Assembly: GCF_030247195.1 (NCBI RefSeq)
Contig: NC_080671.1
Location: 124,001 to 188,000 of the forward strand
Source: Topomyia yanbarensis
Taxonomy: Eukaryota; Arthropoda; Insecta; Diptera; Culicidae
Reading direction: 5' to 3'
Length of the DNA: 64,000 bases
A program made the translations under genes and the position numbers. The notes under the pieces are model-generated. The model did no database searches, was not told the DNA's origin, and saw only the letters and a list, made by a program, of their open reading frames with translations. Numbering within the stretch: position 1 is the stretch's first letter; every line of letters begins with the position of its first letter. Positions 57,181 to 64,000 of this stretch are shown piece by piece.

Positions 57181-59209
57181 TCTTGTTTTCTTGTTTTCTT
57201 ATGGAATAAGATAACGTTAAAAGATCACGTTTTATTCAAAACTCTGAGCAGTTTTACGTCAAAGTTCGAACATTAAAATCCATAATGAAATTGAAGTTTT
57301 CACCTGGTCGTGCTCCAAATCCGCTCACCATTTCTCTTTTCCAAAATCCGGTACCATTGTTGTTTTCTAGTTGCTTGTACTTTCTCCGGTTTTAATTTTT
57401 ACTATTATAACACAGTTTTCAATACGATAAAACTCATGAAAAACCGATCGATGGTAACCCGTAACCCTGTTCGGTACATACTTCATCCGATTAAAACCCA
57501 TCGCTTTTCTGCCCACTGGATCGTAACAGAGTGAGGCCTGTGGGTGTGTTTGTGCCACCACTAGGTACTACGATGCTGCCGCAACTGTGGATGAAAATGA
57601 AATATTTCAATAATAAATCCCTTTCCATTCATAAATGAAAAATGTTCCAACGTTGAAGGTATCATATCCACTATCGAACATGAAGTCTGCGGTTGAGTGA
57701 AACGTGGAGGAAAAAACACCCAATATTGGCCGGGGATAGGATCGAGTGCACAGGAAACCACTCGAAACCGCGGTGCGAATTTGTTGGGGGCTATGAGGCC
57801 AACATCCCTTGTTGCGATTTTCGCCCATTCCCAATTTTTGTTTCGTATTTATTTTTTATTCCAGTTCACCGAAGATTTTAATATATTGAAGCCATTTCCG
57901 GGGTAGCTCGAGAGTTGATAATGTTGCGTGAAAATGCATTGAATTTCGCCATTGTTCTTAACCAATTGAAAAAAAAGTGCAAGTAATATAATATTGATTG
58001 CATTTTTTGTGATTCATTGATTCCGGATCCTGTAAAGTGTACTCCGGGAAGCGGAGCGAAGATTATAAAATGTTTGATATTGGAATCAATCAAATATTTT
58101 ATCGTTGCTTCAAATAAAATGGTGAGTAAATTGCGGGGATAAGACTTGTTTGAATTTTTTCGCTCAGGAACAGTTCGAAATATTGCTTGGCTGTGTAAAT
58201 GGTCAAAATGATTAGCCGTAAAGTGCCCGACCACATCAAATACATGACATTCGCGTAACCTTAACGCTATATAACAATTTCGCAGGAAATGTATATATTT
58301 AACAGTTTACCTTTTTCGTAAAAAGGTCCTTTTTAAACTCACGGATAAACTTTTCCGAAGCAAACATGTCAACAATCAAAGGACAACTTCCTAATGAAAT
58401 GTCAATAATGACGCGTTCACCCAGCGAATAATGTGAACATTTTTCGTGTGTGTTTTTTCACCTTTGAATGTCCACAATCTTACCACGCGCCGGCTTTCGG
58501 AGTGTTTCGAAAATTGACAGAAAACAGCACATCACAGCAACCCGGGCAGAACTAGAAAATTCCATTACCGTTAATGTGTGCTAATGTACCTACACGCCAT
58601 CACCGAAAAACAACAATCCACCGGCAGCGCATGTTTTCCATCAGAGAAGGCGGTGAAAAGCTTTCCCGCGTAACAGCGCTCAGGTGTTGTCTTTCGCTTT
58701 CGCTTCCACGGAGACGATCGAGTGCGTGCGTTCCACACGACCTGCAGTGGCGCAGGGGGAGAGGGGCGAAAGTTCTCTGAGTGTTTCTTGTTTGTAGGTG
58801 TAAGTTTTTTGAAGGAGGAAAAACTTTCGTCGATGGCTTTTGTTTAATTAAAACCAAACGACTTTGGGGAAAGTGATCTGACCGGGGCAAACGTTGTGTG
58901 AATCAGCAGCACACACAGATTTTCGAAATGGGCCGTGTTGGTGGTTTACCACTCCAGATAGGCATGTACGTACGTGTGCACAAATTGAATTGGGATAGCT
59001 TATGTAGGATTGTTGTCTCAATAAAAAGTCTGGTATTTCTAAGAAAGAATTACAGAGACAGCTAAAAAACTAGATCCCTAATCAATTATTTATTAAGGTG
59101 TACCGTCAGCACTATTTGGCGGAATGTGCTCCCAACAACCACGTTGACAACTGCTAACAATATCGCTGCAATCTGTGGTCACGTCTTCCTTCGGAAGGGG
59201 AAATGAAGC
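57181..59209. other. no supported gene
   Basis: No recognisable exon. GC-rich patch at 58480-58780 without an open frame of interest. Overlapping short frames on both strands at 57310-57900 lack motifs. Confidence 0.5.
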
Positions 59210-59214
59210 CGTTG

Positions 59215-60048
59215 CACAGTGGGGTGACAAAATTATAAAAATTGGTTTGTATGGCTAAAAATTGGGGTTTTAACTAATTTTGGGTCGCTGATTCCATTTC
59301 TGCTGTCAGTTTTGAAATTCCAGGATTCTTTTTTTCGACTATTTTTATGTTAACCCGTTGTTGAAAGCGTTGTTCGTTAAAGGGTTAATATACACGTTAA
59401 TAATAGTAGCTAATCACATTGCATAGCAGAACTGGTTGACAAAGCTTGTAAAAATCACAATTTTTTTAGTAATATGATGTTGCGTAGACAATTAATTTGA
59501 AAAAAGATTTATGAGCTACCTGGCGTCTCCATATGGGTATTTTCAAAAACATAGATATGAACACTTCGGCGCAAAAATGCGCAAGAAGAGTCCTATATAT
59601 CTTGAAACTACACTAAATTTTGATTCAGATGCATGATAAGTGACCCATGGGAGACCATCTCAAAAGTTGTAAGACGTAAAAAGATAAATTACTGATATGA
59701 CATTCAATTTCTCAATTGCTTTTTCTTGATTCAGAGCAAAAGTTTTTGATTGCTGCACGAAAACCTTGCATCTATAGTTTAGCATATTAATTCATCTTTC
59801 CAAAAAACTCAAAACTACCTCATTCAGCCATTTGAAGTTCGAAGGTACAAACAATTCGAATGAATTGAATTGAACAGAAATCCTCGACATCACTTGCTTT
59901 AGCAACATGTTAAAAATTAATTTTTTATCCGATTATATTAAAATTTTGAGAGGTTTTTATTCAAACCAAGAGAAAAATAAAATAAATATTTACAAAATAA
60001 TTACAAGACATTGATTTTTTGGGTTTTGTCACTCGTCGTGCCACTGTG
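59215..60048. mobile_element. Transib-like non-autonomous element
   Basis: 834 bp. Left end CACAGTGGGGTGACAAAA and right end (reverse strand) CACAGTGGCACGACGAGTGA, then CAAAA. The first 8 bp are identical, and GTGACAAAA is conserved after a spacer of different length. CGTTG is duplicated at 59210-59214 and 60049-60053. CACAGTG-like termini and a 5-bp GC-rich duplication are hallmarks of Transib, the superfamily related to RAG1. There is no transposase. Other CACxxTG families have 2-4-bp duplications, so Transib is the best fit. Confidence 0.7.
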
Positions 60049-60053
60049 CGTTG

Positions 60054-60740
60054 GTCCCAGATCATGTGGTGATGGGCCGATACCTAGGGTTGAGATGGTG
60101 GAGACATCTCTCTGGCATCGGTGATAGGCACTAAGTTCGGACAGAGGCCGAAGGAAAATATATATATGAATAAAAAACGATCCGCTGGACGCTCGTAGTT
60201 TCCGTCAGATGCTATCTGTGCTGTAGTGCGACAAACCTGTTCATCGAGAGCTCGTTGTGTTGGTATAAGGCCTTGGGTCGGACGACAATATTATCTTTGT
60301 GGACAGATAATCGCGAATCTACTGCTTTTACATCGAACCGCTATATTCTGCGATTAAATATGCCAGCTCCAGCGCCGGCGGAATGCGTGGGTAGTATGGG
60401 TAGTACTACCCACTCCAAAATCACCGAGGGGGTAATTACCCACTCAAAAGTTTGGAACAAACCAAAACCTTAGATTAACCACGTATGTGTCCTGCGCACA
60501 AAATTTTTGCGTTGGAAATCCTCGATATAAAACAATTTTTTTATTCAGATACAAATTTCTTTGGCTCCCATTTAAATTTTTTGAGAATATGAGATAATAG
60601 TAAAGATTTGTTTGAAATTTGGAATTACTTTTTATATTTTTGCACTCATAGGAATCAACATGTTGACATATCTACATCTTAAAACAATGAGTTCAGATCG
60701 ATAGACAAATAATATTAATGCAATTTTATTAAGACTATTT
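60054..60740. other. no supported gene
   Basis: Includes a near-palindrome at about 60391-60415 (GGGTAGTATGGGTAGTACTA). No gene. Confidence 0.5.
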
Positions 60741-60744
60741 TTAA

Positions 60745-60885
60745 CAGTTATGTGTCCAACAAAAAACACCTTTAACAGGCCAACGAGGGTACCCGGGTAC
60801 CCACAAATTGAAAAGCTCATAACTATGGTTTGCTTTAACTATTTTAGATGTTTTGGATTCAGAAACTCGTCCACTTTTTTTTATT
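60745..60885 (+). mobile_element. left end of the TTAA element (second copy)
   Basis: Preceded by TTAA (60741-60744). Begins CAGTTATGTGTCCAACAAAA, carries GGGTACCCGGGTACCC at 60787 and matches 26688-26840 closely. It lacks the insertion found 5 bp from the end in the other copy. It is cut at about 60885 by the I-like LINE tail. Confidence 0.9.
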
Positions 60886-60887
60886 CA

Positions 60888-62195
60888 TTTCGTTTATTTG
60901 ATAGGCACAAATGCGTTAGCTTGGCGGTGCCAAATTCTTTTGTTTTTACATTTTTTTTAAAAAGAAAAAAAAGTTTACAGCTATCTAAAGACTAGAAATA
61001 AGGATTCAATATACAAGAGAGGGCCAAAAGATTTTTTTCATGAAAAATTTTAAAACAAAGGATTCAGTTTGATATACAAGAGGGGGAGTAATAGTATTTT
61101 ACGAAATACTTTACAGTTATCTTAAAACTAACAATACAGTACAGTGCACAAAAGGGGGAACAAATATTTATGAGGAATTTCACAGATATCTTAAAACTAG
61201 GGATACAATTCTATTTACAAGATAGAGCACAAGAGTTTCAATAAAGATCTATCTATCTTAAAACTAGGAATACAGAATACTAATTTGATTTTTTAACGAA
61301 AACTTATGCTTGGTCAAGATATTCAGAGGGTGGCTTATTTCCACATCAGTGTAGCAGCAGTTGTATCAAGGACAGGCGTATGGTGACAGGGAAAGAAGAG
61401 CAAAACTTGCAACTTTCGCTCAAACGGGTGGAAGGGGGGGGGGGGGGGGGGTACAGCGAAACAAATTTGCGCCTGAGCCTAGTAAGTCGTCGAGTACCGG
61501 ATTGGCGGATGGTATTCTTCGGACCCGCGGGGAATCCTTCAAAAGTCATCGGACATCGAGTCGTTCTCGCTTCAGTTTCCTTCTATGCAGGCGTAGTAGT
61601 AAGGGCGACGGCGGTTACATAGTAGCACTCTGGAGCTGATCGGTTCCACAAGGCAAGAGAAAATTTCTAAAAACAAGAAATAAAAGAGAGGGACTAAATT
61701 GGTATATTTATCGTTTTTATGAAAGTATAAATAAGGGACATATAGAAAGATCGCGATTTGCCAGCATATCTAGAACTGAGACATTGGGTGGTCTACCTCG
61801 GGCCCGAAGGGAATTCTTTAACTGAGACCTGGCGTCCAAATACCCGGCGCATACCCAGACAACGTGCTCGATGTCGTGATAGCCCTCGTCACAAGCGCAC
61901 AGACTACTCTCCGCAAGCCCAATACGCCGCAAATGCGCATCTAAGATGTAGTGGCTGGACATAAGTCGGAACATTACACGTATGGAATCTCGACCCACAT
62001 CCATCCCCCTGAACTAAGTCTTCGTTGATACCTCAGGGATAATGGAATGTAGCCATCGTCCAAGTTCTCCATTTCTCCACGAGGTTTGCTAACTGATGAG
62101 CGTCCTCTGACGACATGTCCTTTTTTCGAGAATTGTCCTACTGGAATTGTAGAGCTGAGTTCACGGAAGGGCTCCCCATCAGAATCACTCATTAC
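60888..62195 (-). mobile_element. I-like LINE 3' tail, 5'-truncated
   Basis: On the minus strand it ends with AAGCTAACGCA and AATAAACGAAATGAA, closely like the 3' end of the I element at 44830-44850. The 3' UTR is longer and carries imperfect ~70-bp tandem repeats (ATCTTAAAACTAG words near 60980, 61120, 61190 and 61260) and an 18-bp G run at 61434-61451 on the plus strand. It inserted into the TTAA element copy. It is a related subfamily rather than the same one. Confidence 0.8.
61717..62190 (-). pseudogene. I-like LINE ORF2 C-terminus
   Basis: Contains MDVGRDSIRVMFRLMSSHYI, RRIGLAESSLCACDEGYHDI with the C-x-C-H-C zinc motif, and RARGRPPNV. These match the end of ORF2 at 43690-44002. Upstream, in a shifted frame, a GELGRWLHSI-like segment is seen near 62050. 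A stop or frameshift lies near 62015. Only the last ~150 residues remain. Confidence 0.85.
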
Positions 62196-64000
62196 TGCTT
62201 AAGTCCAATTGCAGCAGGCCATGATTCTGATTGTGATATCGAGTGTACGGTTCAGTTGTGTGGGCGTATGGGCTTTACGATCGCGTGGGAATGAGCGTTT
62301 ATTGGTGTGTACTTGAGACCGCGTTAATGGGATTGGAAGTGCTGTAGGGGTCACTTAATCATTGGGGGCGTTTTTGCGATGGCGAAATCTTGGGCGTAGT
62401 TGTGCGTGGATGATCGCGATTGTATTTTTGTCTTTGTGTACCATAGCGAAGGGCTCGGGCGTTTGTATCGTAGAGAAGAAGTAGCGAATTCTGTCCAAAT
62501 ACTGTTGCAATAAAGAGTGATCCGGCCCATTACGCAGATAAGATTAGCTTTTCTAGGCAACACTCCCACGATCGGCTGTGTGGAGTTCAAATTGCTTTTG
62601 TTTAGGGAACATAGTATACTCTCGGTAGCCGGCTGCCCAGAGTTTAAAAATAACCAAAAACTAAACAAGATCTTCTCTTTTTCGAGTGATCGTGCACTCG
62701 AAGACTAACTAAACAACTACCTAATAAAATATGCTTTACAGGTCACATCGTTTGCTTGGAGCGAATCCTAGACCTGATACCCTTCCAAACTACCAACTCC
62801 GCGACACCTATGGAAGAGTCTGATGAATCGTCGTCCTTCCGTTAAGTAGGTGGAGCATCAACACTTTCCGTCTACCTTATCCTTTATCCTTCCCCGTGAA
62901 CGATGAAGATGGGGGCGGCCGGCAATGATGTCTATCATGCTGTTGAGGTTTTAATATGGGTCGGATTGGTATAAATTCCTACTTACCACTTCCTAAGCAA
63001 CTCTTATTAGATAATCAGCAGTCAAACATGATGAAGTCAGTGTGCAATCCGCCAAAATCATCGTCACAACGCAATGCAACGCATAGCGAAGGGCTCGGGC
63101 GTTTGTTTGTCGCGTAGACGTTTGTATGTCGCGTGTGCTAGTGTGTCACTTCGCATGCATAAGTTCGATTTTTAAAACCGGTGGCCATTTCATATTAGCG
63201 TGTGTTCTTGGATAATCGCACGGACCGTGCATCTAATACTTAATTTTCAGTGTATAGTTCAGATGCTAGAAGAGAGTGAGATCTTTATCACTATCAACTC
63301 TATCACTAGAGTTCCCTGTCATGTCGCCATTGAACGTATTGTCTAGTGGATATGAGCGTAATTTTTACTGATTGGTGCAGGTGATGGCATGGAACCTAGG
63401 CTGCTAGGGCCAAGAGGAAGAACTTCCGGACGTAATTAATTCATGATCGCAAGAACACGAGCGTTTGAAGGCTCATTCTGGAGACCGCGTTCACGTTCAC
63501 CGGAGTGCAGGCACGCGCAAGAACGGTGCTGCACTGTGTACTATTCCTGTGCACTGGCTCATAATGTATCAGAGCTAAGTTCATTGAGCTAGCAAGTAGC
63601 ACGAGCACCGCTTCTCTGAGCTATAGCAAAGTAGAAAAAATACAACGCGTTAGTGTGAGTAACAATGCTTGCATCGTTTTTTGTAGAAACTTGTCGCACA
63701 TTTACCAACGTATATTTTTCGTTTTGTACTATTCTTTCATTAAATGGCTTACTCTATTGCATTCTAGCTCATCGGGCAGGCTTACCGTGCTAGATCATTG
63801 AGCTAAATCGTGCCAGCTTACCGAGCTAGCTCATCGTGCTAACCCGTTTTGCTAGCTCTTCGAATCCTACAGCTCGGTCACGACGGATACCTAGCACGAG
63901 CGTTGTCAGTGCTTATTGCCTTTGGTTCGTTCAAAGCGGTCTCTCAGCTCGTTTTAGGCTCTCGTGCTGTGTTTCATGCATCCCTGCCGGAGTGTTATCC
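62196..64000. other. no supported gene; possible TE sequence
   Basis: AGCGAAGGGCTCGGGCGTTT occurs at about 62446 and 63086, and GAGACCGCGTT at about 62308 and 63481. The two halves of this region therefore share repeated words and may come from one element. From 63560 to 63900 short imperfect repeats around GCTAGCTCATCG and GCTTACCGxGCTAG recur. No coding frame with motifs is seen. Confidence 0.45.

Noticed and set aside
60391..60415. GGGTAGT/ACTACCC near-palindrome as an operator
   Set aside because: Single short occurrence with no neighbouring gene.
1..64000. CRISPR array, phage, prokaryotic operons or toxin systems
   Set aside because: No spaced direct repeats with unique spacers, no dense coding and clear eukaryotic repeat content.

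Overview
The window reads as repeat-dominated nuclear DNA of an insect, most likely a culicine (Aedes-type) mosquito. This is an inference from content, because no marker gene is present. It holds an I-clade LINE of the kind called MosquI in Aedes, two or three CR1-like LINEs, BEL/Pao and DD37E (ITmD37E-like) remnants, tRNA-derived SINEs and many foldback/MITE elements. Host coding sequence is nearly absent. The only host-like exons I can support are a broken gene at 7235-11600 and one minus-strand exon at 27772-28011.

Layout. 1-6250: unannotatable AT-rich DNA with a T-rich low-complexity tract. 6251-8118: two related arrays of ~117-bp direct and inverted repeats, the second inside a Tc1/mariner-type MITE (7278-8118, TA duplication). 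7235-11600: a small spliced gene candidate whose first exon is split by that MITE and whose intron holds a decayed CR1-like LINE (8290-11275). It runs into BEL/Pao pol debris (11594-11925), and a second collinear BEL piece lies at 16332-18343 with a 101-bp hairpin MITE inside. 15064-15828: another TA-flanked MITE. 18700-19275 and 28579-29440: two copies of one interspersed repeat family in opposite orientation. 19925-20690: dead DD37E transposase.

25913-27580: a TTAA-flanked element carrying a second element with a 4-bp AGTT duplication. A partial copy of the outer element at 60745 gives the empty site. 29799-32050: a PIF/Harbinger-like element (TTA duplication) and a ~590-bp near-perfect inverted duplication. 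32353-32519: SINE with a 13-bp target duplication. 34190-37079: 5' half of a CR1-like LINE with a PHD-finger ORF1. 38683-44862: a full-length I-clade LINE with both ORFs open. 45671-47002: 5'-truncated CR1-like LINE with a 3'-UTR hairpin. Around the I element are three copies of a ~100-bp module (38434, 45107, 45569) that looks protein-coding.

49434-57180: 7.7 kb of pure heptanucleotide satellite, a ~4.7-kb TTTCTCG block meeting a ~2.9-kb TTTCTCA block across a ~120-bp mixed zone. 59215-60048: a Transib-like element with CACAGTG ends and a 5-bp duplication. 60888-62195: minus-strand 3' tail of a second I-like LINE. The last 1.8 kb has no supported gene.

The only intact coding capacity is the I-clade pair (nucleic-acid-binding ORF1; endonuclease-RT-RNase H ORF2), which together form a retrotransposition machine. 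Everything else recognised is broken or non-autonomous and records layered, often nested insertions. No tRNA, rRNA, CRISPR or prokaryotic-type operon was seen.
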